A DNA stretch of 64,000 nucleotides from Paenibacillus tepidiphilus (GTDB taxonomy: Bacteria; Bacillota; Bacilli; Paenibacillales; Paenibacillaceae). Below are positions 32,996-42,089 of the stretch, piece by piece. Position 1 is the first letter of the stretch; each line of letters starts with the position of its first letter. A program made the translations under genes and the position numbers. The DNA lies in contig NZ_VWRQ01000009.1 of NCBI RefSeq assembly GCF_008635795.1, positions 124,001-188,000 on the forward strand, given 5' to 3'. The notes below the pieces were generated by a model that made no database searches, was not told where the DNA came from, and worked only from the letters and a program-made list of their open reading frames with translations.

Positions 32996-35007
32996 CGTTT
33001 CCAACACCCTTCCGCAATCTGCCAAACTCCCACTGCAACCAGACCAATGATAAGACCCAGGCCCAGGCCAAGCAAGCCGCGGACAAGTGAAATCAGGACC
33101 GGTGAATGAATATGGGCAAAGGTATCGACCATCGAAAGCTGGCCGATGACCGCAATAATCAGAATAAAGGCGGCGTTCCGGTATTTATAAGCCATAAAGG
33201 CTCCGAGAATAAACAGCGGATGCGCCAGCAGGAATTCCTTGTTGCGCGGCCGCACATGGACCGTGTTCTCCAGGAATGAGCGGAAGGACATTTCCAGCGC
33301 ACTGGCGCTGCCGCTGTTTCCGGTACGCTTCAGGTAATACCAGCCTACTGCTGCCACAACGACGGCTGCAACAACCATGGCCAGCGTGATCGGTGTCCGC
33401 AGCAGCTTGCCGGTCTTGTTAAATGCGAATTCTCCGCGGTACAGCAGCACGTATATCCCGGTAAGGGCGATTGGTGCCAAATGCAGGAGACTTACCCCCC
33501 GGAACTGGTTCAGCACCAGAGCATAGGTGATGTTGTTGAGCAGGGCAATGACAAACGGTACAGCACTCAGAGAGATCAATGCGGTCTTCACATAGAGCAC
33601 CAGACTGTGTACCAGGCGGCGGCGCGGGCTCATAGCCGTATAGCTGCGTGCAGCTGCTCCCAGCGGCGGCCCCTGCTCATTGATTTTGCGGACGGCGAGA
33701 ACCATGGCGACCGTCGGTGCACTGATAGCGACGGCCAGAGCCAGCGCCTGTTCGAACAGCGTAGGCTTGAGTACAATCAATCCGGCGCTTCCCACCAGAC
33801 CAAGCACCCAGGCCGGGAGCGTCAGCCAAGGAATGAAATAAGAGATCAGCAAGGCAACCATAGACACGGCACCGACGACAGCACCGAGCTTGAAATAACG
33901 CTGGAAGGAAGAATCCACAACCTCAAAGGCAGTGGCTTGTCCCAGCGTAAAGCCGTTATCCTCAATCTTCGCGACTGCTCCATCCGGTCCGCTCAGACTG
34001 GTAATGAGGTTATCCAGACTGTCTGTAACCTGTGCTTTGGACGTATCGCGGAGCGGAATCGTGTTCAAATAAAGCATCCGTATATTCCGGTCCTTCGTGG
34101 CCAGCGCAAAGCGGTCAGAAATCACTTCCGGACTCAAATTCGAATCGTTTTCGCTGAGCGAATACAGCCGTGTGACATCATAATCCAGCAAATAAGCCAG
34201 CTTCGCAAAGCCTTTCTGCTGGGCTTTAATATTTTCGATGGCGGCGAGTCCCATGCCACGTTCCTTCAGGAGCTCGGCGAAGGCTTCCACACTGTTAAGA
34301 TCAGCATTATCGTTAAATCCTTTAACCGATTCACCCTCGAAGAGAATACGTTTAACACCTAGCTCCTCATAGCGGTCCAGCAGCTTCGTAATGGCCTCCT
34401 GATTGTAGGGAAGCGAATCCACCAGGCGCGGTACGATATTGAAGCCTTTGTCATGCAGCATTTCCAGTGTAATCGGGTCCGGCTGCAGCGGCTTGAGCGT
34501 GGCATCCTCCAGCGGGGTCTGAATAATCAGCCCCTGCTGGCCGCGGAAGCTCCAGCTCTCTGTCGAAATGTTCAGGCCTGCAAAAGCTTCCCGGATGATT
34601 GGAGCGAGCGCCGAGCTGTTCTCCGTACTGGTAAAGAGAACATATGTATAGTTCTCATTCTCGGGAATCACGTTATCGGTAAGATTGGCAATGTCAGCCG
34701 CTCCCCAAATCATCAGGCGGCGCGCTTTTCGGAAATCCTCAAGCGTATTTTCGTAGATGGCCATGCTCTGTACGCCGGCTTCCTTCAAGCGGTCAAGCTG
34801 CTCGGAGATATAATCCTGCGGGTTGCTGCGATAGCTGGCCACTTCCACCAGATCGCGGTAATCAAATACAAATTCCACCGTTTTGGATGACTTCTCGGTC
34901 TGAAGACGGTCATACACTACAGGAAGCGCAGCAATTACGCCAAGCACCACCAGAATCCATAACCATTTCCGTGAAGCCGTATTCCATTTTTGCCATTTCT
35001 GCTGCAC
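32971..35007 (-). CDS. DUF5693 family polytopic membrane protein
   Basis: About 678 residues. One N-terminal membrane anchor (WLWILVVLGVIAALPVVYD). A long extracytoplasmic region of about 350 residues has TIM-barrel-like features (KEAGVQSMAIYENTLED, ELGVKRILFEGESVKGF). At least eight membrane helices fill the C-terminal third. The start is GTG 35005-35007 with AGGAGGT seven bases upstream. It overlaps csaB, a pairing common in Paenibacillus and other SLH-bearing Firmicutes. Its function is unknown; a role in secondary wall polymer assembly or export is an inference from this coupling. Confidence 0.85.
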   Translation of the reverse strand: MQQKWQKWNTASRKWLWILVVLGVIAALPVVYDRLQTEKSSKTVEFVFDYRDLVEVASYRSNPQDYISEQLDRLKEAGVQSMAIYENTLEDFRKARRLMIWGAADIANLTDNVIPENENYTYVLFTSTENSSALAPIIREAFAGLNISTESWSFRGQQGLIIQTPLEDATLKPLQPDPITLEMLHDKGFNIVPRLVDSLPYNQEAITKLLDRYEELGVKRILFEGESVKGFNDNADLNSVEAFAELLKERGMGLAAIENIKAQQKGFAKLAYLLDYDVTRLYSLSENDSNLSPEVISDRFALATKDRNIRMLYLNTIPLRDTSKAQVTDSLDNLITSLSGPDGAVAKIEDNGFTLGQATAFEVVDSSFQRYFKLGAVVGAVSMVALLISYFIPWLTLPAWVLGLVGSAGLIVLKPTLFEQALALAVAISAPTVAMVLAVRKINEQGPPLGAAARSYTAMSPRRRLVHSLVLYVKTALISLSAVPFVIALLNNITYALVLNQFRGVSLLHLAPIALTGIYVLLYRGEFAFNKTGKLLRTPITLAMVVAAVVVAAVGWYYLKRTGNSGSASALEMSFRSFLENTVHVRPRNKEFLLAHPLFILGAFMAYKYRNAAFILIIAVIGQLSMVDTFAHIHSPVLISLVRGLLGLGLGLIIGLVAVGVWQIAEGCWKRWSPLLKR

Positions 35008-35107
35008 CAAAAGTACCTCCTCTGTCGCTGTAAAGCCACTTTGCCGGGTAGTTGCCTGACACATCAGCAATAGCCATAATCTGCCTAACTACCGTCCCAT
35101 TTCATAC

Positions 35108-35148
35108 AGAAACGGATGTGCGTCCCGTAGGACGCAGTATCCGTTTCT
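35108..35148 (-). terminator. terminator-like hairpin after pgcA
   Basis: Stem AGAAACGGAT..GCGTCC / GGACGC..ATCCGTTTCT with a TACG loop and one internal mismatch. It lies 23 nt after the pgcA stop. The T-tract is short. Confidence 0.75.
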
Positions 35149-35171
35149 GCGTGTTTATGATTTATCTTGTA

Positions 35172-36890
35172 TTATTTCCCGTCAACGCGGCCCATAACCT
35201 GCTGGGTGAGGGCGGCTACCTTATCTTTGGCGTTCTGAAGCGAATCGCCCCGTACTGCGAAATACACCTTGATCTTTGGCTCTGTACCGGAAGGACGCAG
35301 GCAGAACCACGAACCGTCGGACAGCAGATATTTGAGCACGTTCTCTTTAGGCAGACCGTCCAGACCCAAAGAGTAGTCCAGAACCTGGGTAACGGCAGCC
35401 CCGGCGATTTCCTGCGGCGGGTTGCTGCGCCAATCGGTCATAATGCCCTGGATCTGTGCAACGCCGTCTTTGCCCTTCAGCGTGCGGGACTCCAGGCTCT
35501 CCAGGAAATAGCCGAATTGCTCATACAGTTCCTGAAGCACATCGTAAAGCGTCTTGCCCTGAGCCTTATAGTAAGCTCCCGCTTCAGCGATCAGCATCGC
35601 AGCCAATACAGCGTCCTTGTCGCGGGCGTAGTTGCCTGCCAGGTAACCATAGCTCTCTTCATAGCCGAAGAGATACGTATGTTCACCGGACTGCTCGAAC
35701 TGTGTCATTTTCTCACCGATATATTTGAAGCCGGTCAGCGTATTAAACACGGTAGCGCCATAATGCTGTGCTACAGCCGCTCCCATCTCGCTGGTCACGA
35801 TGGTCTTGACGACCGCACCATTCTGCGGCAGCTTACCCTGCTCCTGGAGACGGCTCAGATAATAATGAATCATCAGTGCCCCGGACTGGTTGCCGGACAA
35901 TACCACAAATTTACCTTCATTGTCGCGCACAACTGCGCCCATCCGGTCGGCATCAGGGTCGGTCCCGATCAAGAGATCAGCGCCCAGCTCTTCGCCCAGC
36001 TTGATCGCCAGGGTGAAGGCTTCGCGTTCTTCCGGATTCGGTGATTTGACCGTCGAGAACTCGGAATCAGGCTGCTCCTGCTCAGGCACAATATGCACCT
36101 GGGTGAAGCCGATCTTGCCCAGTACGCTGCGGACCGGCAAGTTGCCCGTACCATGCAGCGGGGTATACACGATCTTGAAGTCTTTGCCCAGCGTGGAGGC
36201 AATCTCTTCACGGGCGACACTTACAGCTGCCACCGTATCCGTGAAGGCTTCATCCTCCTTCTCGCCCAGCCAGTGGAGCAGGCCGTCAGCTTCCGCTTTC
36301 TCACGGTCAAGGCGCTTCACGCCGTTGAAGGAATCGACCTCAAGAATATGGGCGATCACTTTCTCAGCCTCGTCCGGTACCAGTTGGCCGCCTTCAGCAT
36401 TGTACACTTTGTAGCCGTTATACTCCGGAGGATTATGGCTTGCCGTAATCACGACACCACCCGAAGCCTGCAAATGCCGGACAGAGAAAGACAGCTGCGG
36501 TGTAGAGCGCAGGGAAGGGAACAGGTGGGCCTCAATGCCGTTACCTGCCAACACCAGCGCTGTCTCCAGGGCGAATTCCGGCGAGAAGCGGCGGGAGTCA
36601 TGAGCAATGACTACGGATGGTCTGCCCTCTCCCTGATGCTGCTCCAGGATATAATTGGCGAAGCCTTGAGTGGCGCGGCCAACCGTATATCTGTTAATCC
36701 GGTTGCTGCCCGCACCGATCACACCGCGCAAGCCGCCTGTACCAAACTCCAAATCGCGGTAAAAACGTTCCTCCAGCTCCTGCGGATCATTCTCCAGCGC
36801 CTTCAGCTCTGTCTTAGTAAGTTCATCTACGGAAGGGTCCTGCAACCAGCGGGACAGGGTTTCTGCCGCTGCTTGGCTTAATTGCGTCAT
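35172..36890 (-). CDS. pgcA: alpha-phosphoglucomutase / phospho-sugar mutase
   Basis: 572 residues. It interconverts glucose-6-phosphate and glucose-1-phosphate, feeding UDP-glucose for wall polymers and glycolipids. The active-site serine is Ser151 in ITASHNP. The metal-binding loop TDPDADR is near residue 313, the sugar-binding loop GYEESYG near 415, and the phosphate-binding loop RPSGTEPKIK near 547. The length fits the PgcA/YhxB subfamily. The start has a modest GGAGA ribosome site. Monocistronic, followed by a hairpin. Confidence 0.96.
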   Translation of the reverse strand: MTQLSQAAAETLSRWLQDPSVDELTKTELKALENDPQELEERFYRDLEFGTGGLRGVIGAGSNRINRYTVGRATQGFANYILEQHQGEGRPSVVIAHDSRRFSPEFALETALVLAGNGIEAHLFPSLRSTPQLSFSVRHLQASGGVVITASHNPPEYNGYKVYNAEGGQLVPDEAEKVIAHILEVDSFNGVKRLDREKAEADGLLHWLGEKEDEAFTDTVAAVSVAREEIASTLGKDFKIVYTPLHGTGNLPVRSVLGKIGFTQVHIVPEQEQPDSEFSTVKSPNPEEREAFTLAIKLGEELGADLLIGTDPDADRMGAVVRDNEGKFVVLSGNQSGALMIHYYLSRLQEQGKLPQNGAVVKTIVTSEMGAAVAQHYGATVFNTLTGFKYIGEKMTQFEQSGEHTYLFGYEESYGYLAGNYARDKDAVLAAMLIAEAGAYYKAQGKTLYDVLQELYEQFGYFLESLESRTLKGKDGVAQIQGIMTDWRSNPPQEIAGAAVTQVLDYSLGLDGLPKENVLKYLLSDGSWFCLRPSGTEPKIKVYFAVRGDSLQNAKDKVAALTQQVMGRVDGK

Positions 36891-36937
36891 ATGAAATCTC
36901 TCCTTCTCCTATATAATAAGTGATTGTATAACAGGGA

Positions 36938-37360
36938 TCAGCTAAGCGCGAACATAATTTCACCGGAGGCGACCACCTTGCCCTCCACCTTGGCTGTAGC
37001 TTGTCCCTTGCCAATGCTGCCTTTCAGCCGGGTGATTTCCACCTCAAGCGTCAATGTATCCCCAGGCACGACCTGGCCGCGGAAACGGAAGCCGTCAAGT
37101 CCGGCCAGGAAGCCGATCTTGCCGCGGTTGGCTTCTACACCCAGAATGGCGACAGCGCCTACCTGGGCCAGGGCCTCAGTAATCAGTACACCCGGCATGA
37201 CCGGATAACCGGGAAAGTGGCCGGCAAAAAAAGGCTCATTGACGGTCACGTTCTTGATGCCGACTGCCCGTTTGCCCATCTCAATCTCGGTTATTTTGTC
37301 CACCAGCAGAAACGGGGGCCGGTGCGGGATAATCTCCTGGATTTCATTGATATTCATCAT
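36938..37360 (-). CDS. fabZ: 3-hydroxyacyl-ACP dehydratase FabZ
   Basis: About 140 residues. It dehydrates 3-hydroxyacyl-ACP in fatty acid elongation. Hot-dog fold with catalytic His48 in [14 protein letters not shown] and Glu62 in LITEALAQ. It begins [21 protein letters not shown]. Two adjoining ATG codons exist; the first has AAAGGAG 11 nt upstream and is chosen. The gene stands between pgcA and epuA rather than with other fab genes, which is also the case near mbl and flhOP in Bacillus. Confidence 0.96.
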   Translation of the reverse strand: MMNINEIQEIIPHRPPFLLVDKITEIEMGKRAVGIKNVTVNEPFFAGHFPGYPVMPGVLITEALAQVGAVAILGVEANRGKIGFLAGLDGFRFRGQVVPGDTLTLEVEITRLKGSIGKGQATAKVEGKVVASGEIMFALS

Positions 37361-37599
37361 TGGGGGCGAAGCTCCTTTCAATATGTAACCGCATCTTTAC
37401 ACAAACAGCGTTTCAAGCTTAATCGGGAAAGCCTGCATAAATATGGGCCCCTTCGGTCAAAACTATAATATCCTTCACCACCTGCAGCAGTGGAGGTTAA
37501 GATAAGGGGCTTTCTCCACCGCATGCAGCTGCGAGGCGGAGAGGGCCCTTTTGGCGTTCCTTCCGGCCCTCCATCATTATACAGTTTCCAGTATAAAAA

Positions 37600-37627
37600 A
37601 GAAAACTCCCCTGCACAACAGGGGAGT
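37600..37627 (-). terminator. terminator after epuA
   Basis: The perfect stem ACTCCCCTG / CAGGGGAGT with a 5-nt loop is followed by TTTTCTTTTTT on the minus strand, 28 nt beyond the stop of epuA. The remaining 230 bp up to fabZ hold no credible gene. Confidence 0.88.
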
Positions 37628-37655
37628 CGCATATCATGCGGCTACACGCCCCGGA

Positions 37656-37892
37656 TCAGGGCGCAAACACCAGGTCATATACATGTTTCCAGGTGCTCCA
37701 CTGAAGCACCTCTGTCAGTTCTCTCTTTCCGAGCACCACGTAACCGGCCGTCAGACCGCAGCCGAGCGCAGCAATCAGCAGAAGCGGAATCAGAAACCAC
37801 TGAATGATGCTCCAGGTAGAGACACGGCGCTTCTTCACCGCCGGTCTTGATTCTTCTGCTTCTTCTTGTTTATGCGTGCCCTGAGGACTCAT
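37656..37892 (-). CDS. epuA: EpuA-family small membrane protein (annotated DNA-directed RNA polymerase subunit beta)
   Basis: 78 residues. A basic, charged N-terminus (KKRRVSTWSIIQWF) is followed by one membrane helix, FLIPLLLIAALGCGLTAGYVVLG, and the short conserved tail TWKHVYDLVFAP. This is the PF11772 EpuA pattern; database names citing RNA polymerase are historical. Function is unknown. It begins 8 nt after flhP with AGGTGAAGGA and ends the flhO-flhP-epuA unit before a strong terminator. Confidence 0.8.
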   Translation of the reverse strand: MSPQGTHKQEEAEESRPAVKKRRVSTWSIIQWFLIPLLLIAALGCGLTAGYVVLGKRELTEVLQWSTWKHVYDLVFAP

Positions 37893-37900
37893 TCCTTCAC

Positions 37901-38722
37901 CTACCCGCGCATATTATTGGCCAGTCCCAGCATTTGGTCACTGGAGGAAAGTGCCCGGGCGGCAAGCTGATAGATACGCTGGATCTGCATCATTTCCGTC
38001 ATTTCTTTACTCAAATCCACATTCGATTGTTCCAGGTATCCCGAACGCACGCTTACTGCCGCTGCTTCACCCGGGGCTCTTTGTATAAAAGCCTGTTCGG
38101 CGGCAACGCCTTCAGGCAGCACATAAAAATTGCCGTCCACCGCCTGGAGCGTACTCTTGCTGAGCGGCTCCGCAATCATAATCGTACCGGCAATCACAGC
38201 CGGCTCGTTCTCTGATCTCTTGGTCAGTACACGGCCGTACTCATCGATAGCTGCACTGACATTCACCGGCACGGCGATGGGTTCACCTTCCGTGTTCAGT
38301 ACAGAATTCCCGGTATTGTCGACCAACAGCATGCTGTCGGCATTGTCCGGATCGGGCGTGAAATGGAAGGCTCCCTGGCGTGTATAAGCAACCTCACCGT
38401 TTACCTGAACCCCGAACAAGCCGTTGCCCAGCAGCGCCAAATCGGTCGGATTGCCCGTTTCCTGGAGTGTCCCCTCTTCCCAGTTATTGCTGATTGTCGA
38501 GACGCGGACACCATACCCGATATTGAAGCCCAGCGGCATACTGCGTCCGGTCTGATAATAATCCTGGGACTGCTGCTGCACACGGGTCAGCACATCCTCG
38601 AAAGAGCCTTCCTTGCTCTTATACCCGGTGGTATTCATATTGGCGATATTGTCCGCGATGATGTCCAGCCGCTGCTGCAGACTGGACATGGAGACGGCGG
38701 CACCGATCGTTGAATTATTCAT
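37901..38722 (-). CDS. flhP: flagellar rod/hook-basal body protein FlhP
   Basis: 273 residues of the FlgG/FlgF-like family. The N-terminus MNNSTIGAAVSMSSLQQRLDIIADNIANMNTTGY and the C-terminal SGYLEQSNVDLSKEMTEMMQIQRIYQLAARALSSSDQML are the paired rod helices, with NGLFGVQVNGEVAYTRQGAF in the central domain. The spacing of 16 nt from flhO indicates one transcript. In B. subtilis FlhP is a distal-rod protein. Confidence 0.94.
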   Translation of the reverse strand: MNNSTIGAAVSMSSLQQRLDIIADNIANMNTTGYKSKEGSFEDVLTRVQQQSQDYYQTGRSMPLGFNIGYGVRVSTISNNWEEGTLQETGNPTDLALLGNGLFGVQVNGEVAYTRQGAFHFTPDPDNADSMLLVDNTGNSVLNTEGEPIAVPVNVSAAIDEYGRVLTKRSENEPAVIAGTIMIAEPLSKSTLQAVDGNFYVLPEGVAAEQAFIQRAPGEAAAVSVRSGYLEQSNVDLSKEMTEMMQIQRIYQLAARALSSSDQMLGLANNMRG

Positions 38723-38738
38723 GGTTTAAGCCTCCCCG

Positions 38739-39614
38739 CTATACTCTGCCGACTTCGTTTACGGTCTTCTGCAGGCTGCTGTCATAGAATTGAATCACTT
38801 TCTGATTGGCTTCGTACGCCCGGTAAGCAGCATTAAGATCCACGGTAACCTGGGTAACATCCACATTGGAATTCTCCAGATATCCCTGGCGGACCTGCAG
38901 ATTATCTCCCGCAGCGGCGAAGCGGATATCGGCCGCATCAACATCATCGGCATGAAACACGCCATTGCCGTCGCGCACCAGCTCCATGGGCCGGCTCACG
39001 ATACTTACGCCTACACGTGTTCCTGTCAGGAGCCCGGTGCCGGGATTAATGACATTGCCCTGCCCGTCCACTTTAAATTGATCCTCCGGCCCTGTCAAGG
39101 TCAGCGGATTGCCGCCGGCATCCAGAACGCGAAAGCCCCCGGCGCTGAGGACTTCACCTGCCGGACTGACTGTAAAACTGCCGTTGCGTGTATATAGATT
39201 GTTGCCCTCATTATCCTGAACTGTGAAGAACGCCTGCGGCTGATAAATAACCTCACCGTCAGGGCTTACATATTTGCCCGATCCGTCAAAGAGAACATTT
39301 CCGACGCCGTCGGGATTCTGCACCTGCAAATCGGCGGACAGCGCAAGATCCATCGACTTGCCGCTCTCGATGAGGTCGCCCTGCAAATATTGGGAAATGG
39401 ATTGCTCTGCGAACACCCCTGTGTTCATCCGGCCTACCGACTTCGCAACGCCGCCGCTCATTGCACTAATCAGCACCTCGGGAAAGGCGTGACTGACGCT
39501 GTTCACCTGTTTGTAGCCTGTAGTGTTCGCGTTCGCAATATTTTGCGTAGCGGTATCGTGTATGCGCTGCTGGGCAACCATTCCGGCTGCCGCCGTATAT
39601 AAACCTCTGATCAT
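38739..39614 (-). CDS. flhO: flagellar rod/hook-basal body protein FlhO
   Basis: 291 residues, paralogous to FlhP. Its features are MIRGLYTAAAGMVAQQRIHDTATQNIANANTTGY at the start, an NLYTRNGSFTVSPAGEVL core and the C-terminal QGYLENSNVDVTQVTVDLNAAYRAYEANQKVIQ. The ribosome site is AAGGAAGGTGG. A sigma-D-type promoter overlaps the end of mbl, so flhO-flhP-epuA can be induced with the motility regulon separately from mbl. Confidence 0.94.
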   Translation of the reverse strand: MIRGLYTAAAGMVAQQRIHDTATQNIANANTTGYKQVNSVSHAFPEVLISAMSGGVAKSVGRMNTGVFAEQSISQYLQGDLIESGKSMDLALSADLQVQNPDGVGNVLFDGSGKYVSPDGEVIYQPQAFFTVQDNEGNNLYTRNGSFTVSPAGEVLSAGGFRVLDAGGNPLTLTGPEDQFKVDGQGNVINPGTGLLTGTRVGVSIVSRPMELVRDGNGVFHADDVDAADIRFAAAGDNLQVRQGYLENSNVDVTQVTVDLNAAYRAYEANQKVIQFYDSSLQKTVNEVGRV

Positions 39615-39654
39615 GGGGAGTATCCACCTTCCTTAAAACGGTCTGTTACTCTTA

Positions 39655-39682
39655 TTATCGGCCGGCCTAGAATTTTTTCTTA
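39655..39682 (-). promoter_or_regulatory. sigma-D-type promoter of flhO-flhP
   Basis: Minus strand TAAG (39679-39682), 16 nt, then a perfect GCCGATAA (39655-39662). The -35 lies inside the last codons of mbl. Confidence 0.72.
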
Positions 39683-40662
39683 GAGACTTTGTCCAAATGG
39701 TCAAGCATAATTCCCGTTCCCTTGACCACGCAGTGCATCGGATCCTCTGCCACCCAGACCGGTACATGCAGCTCCTCGGAGAGCAGCTCGTCCAATCCGT
39801 TAAGCATTGCTCCTCCGCCGGTCAGCACGACCCCGCGGTCGATAATGTCCGCCGAAAGCTCCGGCGGTGTGCGTTCCAGCACCGATTTGGCCGCCGCCAC
39901 GATCATGGAAACCGGATCCCACAGCGCTTCACGCGCCTCGTCGGCCGTTACCGTAAGCGTCTGCGGCAGTCCGCTGACCATATCACGGCCGCGGATATCA
40001 ATTTCCTTCTGCATACCGGTGCGGACCGTACCGATAGACACTTTGATGTCCTCTGCGGTGCGCTCGCCGATCAGCAGCTTATACTTCTGCTTGATATATT
40101 TTAAAATGGCTTCGTCGAACTTGTCCCCCGCGACTTTAATCGAGGAGGCGGTAACGACGTCGCCCATGGACAGCACGGCTACGTCCGTCGTTCCGCCGCC
40201 AATATCGACGACCATATTTCCGCTCGGTTGGTAAATATCCATGCCTGCACCGATGGCCGCAGCCTTCGGTTCTTCCTCCATATACACATCCTTGGCCCCG
40301 CTGCGCTCGGCCGCCTCACGGATCGCTTTCTGTTCAACCGATGTGATATTGGTGGGGGCGCAGATCAGAATACGGGGCTTAGCGTACCAGCTGCGGCCGC
40401 CGACGCGGTCGATGAAGTATTTAAGCATCGTTTCAGTGATGGCAAAATCGGCAATAACGCCGTCGCGGAGCGGACGGATGGTTGTAATGTTCCCGGGCGT
40501 ACGTCCGACCATGCGGCGCGCCTGTTCCCCGACCGCAAGGATTCTCTTCGTATCACTTTCAAGCGTGACCACGGAGGGTTCATCGAGAACAACCCCCCTT
40601 CCTTTGACATGAATAAGCACATTGGCCGTGCCAAGATCAATCCCGATATCCTTGCTAAGCAT
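39667..40662 (-). CDS. mbl: rod-shape-determining actin-like protein Mbl
   Basis: 331 residues of the MreB/Mbl family; it forms membrane-bound filaments that guide sidewall synthesis. Actin-fold motifs are GIDLGTANVLIH (phosphate 1), VVDIGGGTTDVAVLS (phosphate 2) and VVLTGGGAMLNGL (adenosine). The order spoIIID-mbl-flhO-flhP is that of B. subtilis, which favours Mbl over MreB or MreBH. The ribosome site is weak (TGGGGGC). Confidence 0.94.
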   Translation of the reverse strand: MLSKDIGIDLGTANVLIHVKGRGVVLDEPSVVTLESDTKRILAVGEQARRMVGRTPGNITTIRPLRDGVIADFAITETMLKYFIDRVGGRSWYAKPRILICAPTNITSVEQKAIREAAERSGAKDVYMEEEPKAAAIGAGMDIYQPSGNMVVDIGGGTTDVAVLSMGDVVTASSIKVAGDKFDEAILKYIKQKYKLLIGERTAEDIKVSIGTVRTGMQKEIDIRGRDMVSGLPQTLTVTADEAREALWDPVSMIVAAAKSVLERTPPELSADIIDRGVVLTGGGAMLNGLDELLSEELHVPVWVAEDPMHCVVKGTGIMLDHLDKVSKKKF

Positions 40663-40722
40663 AATGAAAAAGCCCCCAAAGTGTTATTTTAAATAAGAAA
40701 TGTCTGGATGGAACTAAATTTA

Positions 40723-40752
40723 AAAATACCATACTTTAGGGGAAGGTTACAA
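40723..40752 (-). promoter_or_regulatory. promoter of mbl
   Basis: Minus strand TTGTAA (40747-40752), 18 nt, TATTTT (40723-40728) with a TGG extension immediately before it (extended -10). Leader about 55 nt. Confidence 0.55.
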
Positions 40753-40791
40753 TGTATCATGCCTGAATAATTGCTTAAAATAGCGACAATC

Positions 40792-41079
40792 TTATGGCTT
40801 TGCGGCTACAGCGACTTCCCGCTTTTTACCTGAAGATTTTTTATATTTGATCTTAGTGGCCTCTCCCCCCCGAAGATGACGGACCTGTTTGTGATATTCG
40901 AGAATGTGCTTCACCTGGTCTGCCAGATCCGGGTTGATCTCCGGCAAACGCTCAGTCAAGTCTTTATGCACCGTGCTCTTTGAAACGCCAAATTCCTTGG
41001 CTATCGTCCGGACCGTATGCCTGGTTTCCACGATGCAGCGTCCGATTTTGATCGTACGTTCCTTGATGTAATCGTGCAC
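40792..41079 (-). CDS. spoIIID: sporulation transcription factor SpoIIID
   Basis: 95 residues. A mother-cell DNA-binding protein that activates and represses sigma-E genes. The conserved N-terminus HDYIKERTIKIGRCIVETRHTVRTIAKEFGVSKSTVHKDLTERLP contains the helix-turn-helix (about residues 23-42), with a basic C-terminal helix. The start is GTG 41077-41079, with GGAGG seven bases upstream, as in other Bacilli. A sigma-E-type promoter lies 34 nt upstream. Confidence 0.96.
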   Translation of the reverse strand: MHDYIKERTIKIGRCIVETRHTVRTIAKEFGVSKSTVHKDLTERLPEINPDLADQVKHILEYHKQVRHLRGGEATKIKYKKSSGKKREVAVAAKP

Positions 41080-41112
41080 GCTCCCGCCTCCCAACTGTGG
41101 ATAGTTTGGTAC

Positions 41113-41140
41113 ATTATATGAGGGGCGGGCCTAGATATTC
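41113..41140 (-). promoter_or_regulatory. sigma-E-type promoter of spoIIID
   Basis: Minus strand GAATATC (41134-41140), 13 nt, CATATAAT (41113-41120), against KMATATT and CATACANT. Two SpoIIID-like RGACAAR words (about 41153-41160 and 41188-41194) lie just upstream, a possible autoregulatory site. Confidence 0.6.
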
Positions 41141-41285
41141 GCGCTTTCAGGGCGTGACAAGCTGTAGGGGGCTCATTTTATTTCCTGGACAAACCTGAAG
41201 GAGTGCCGCAATAACCCCGGTAACCTGAAGCGATACGTCAAAAAGAACCGGCTTTACCGTTCCTGTCCAGGAGCGGTTTATCTCC

Positions 41286-41313
41286 AAAAAAAAGCGGAGG
41301 CTATGGCCCCCGC
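41286..41313 (-). terminator. terminator after spoIIQ
   Basis: The stem GCGGGGGC / GCCTCCGC (one G-U) with a CATA loop, followed by eight T on the minus strand, 15 nt after the stop. Confidence 0.9.
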
Positions 41314-41328
41314 CTGATCAGATATGGA

Positions 41329-42069
41329 TTAACGCTGCGGCAGCAGATCGGTCGGATTGACCGGCTTGCCGTCTTCATGTACTTCGAAGTGCACATGGTT
41401 GCCAAGGTTCTTCTCGATCTCACTGCGTCCGGCCGTAGCCAGCGTGTCGCCCTGCTTCACTTGGTCGCCTTGCTTCACCTTGACATCGCCGAGGCTTTGA
41501 TACACGGTCTTCCGGCTGTCCGCAGAAGTCACCTCAACCACCTTGCCAAGCACGGCCACATCTTCTACCCGGGTTACTTCACCGCCAAGGGCAGCCTTGA
41601 CCTCAAAGGTCTGGTTGTCTTCGCGGGCGATGTCAATGCCGGCATTCGGCGTAAAGGTGTCATTGTACTGCACCATCGCGGCTACATGATTCTCTTCCGT
41701 ACCGTTTTCATCATAGAACGGCTTCACGACTTCTACTTCACCCGGATTGGCTACCGGCCACACCAGGGATTCCGCCGACGCTACCACTTCCAGCGCTTCA
41801 GGCTCATCGCCATTGGCAGCCGCTTCATTTCCGGACGGGGCTTGCTGGGAGACAGCGGTGGTCTGTTCATCGTTCAGCGGCTTTTGGCCGGCATCCTGAT
41901 AGACCCATACCAAGGTTAGTATAATAGCCGCTGCCGCTGTGTAGACTGCCGGGAACACCCAGCGCTTGGATAACATTCTGCGCCATGACGAGGGCTTCAC
42001 GCCGGAATCTCCCTGTTTGTTTTTGAGAGATTCATCATGGTTTACTTTGTTTTTGTCTTGTTCATTCAT
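41329..42069 (-). CDS. spoIIQ: SpoIIQ, forespore LytM-like protein
   Basis: 246 residues. A forespore membrane protein that pairs with SpoIIIAH across the intermembrane space. One transmembrane helix (about residues 38-56) and an extracytoplasmic M23/LytM domain. The zinc site is degenerate: the first ligand His is Asn142 in TPNAGIDIA, while Asp146 and HVHFEVH (His225, His227) remain. This parallels the degenerate B. subtilis SpoIIQ and argues against peptidase activity. The ribosome site is GAGGTGAT and a sigma-F-type promoter lies immediately upstream. Confidence 0.93.
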   Translation of the reverse strand: MNEQDKNKVNHDESLKNKQGDSGVKPSSWRRMLSKRWVFPAVYTAAAAIILTLVWVYQDAGQKPLNDEQTTAVSQQAPSGNEAAANGDEPEALEVVASAESLVWPVANPGEVEVVKPFYDENGTEENHVAAMVQYNDTFTPNAGIDIAREDNQTFEVKAALGGEVTRVEDVAVLGKVVEVTSADSRKTVYQSLGDVKVKQGDQVKQGDTLATAGRSEIEKNLGNHVHFEVHEDGKPVNPTDLLPQR

Positions 42070-42089
42070 ATGTTTATCACCTCAGTAAC

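Noticed and set aside
37378..37632. An 84-codon minus-strand frame between fabZ and epuA
   Set aside because: It covers a terminator hairpin and lacks a ribosome site.
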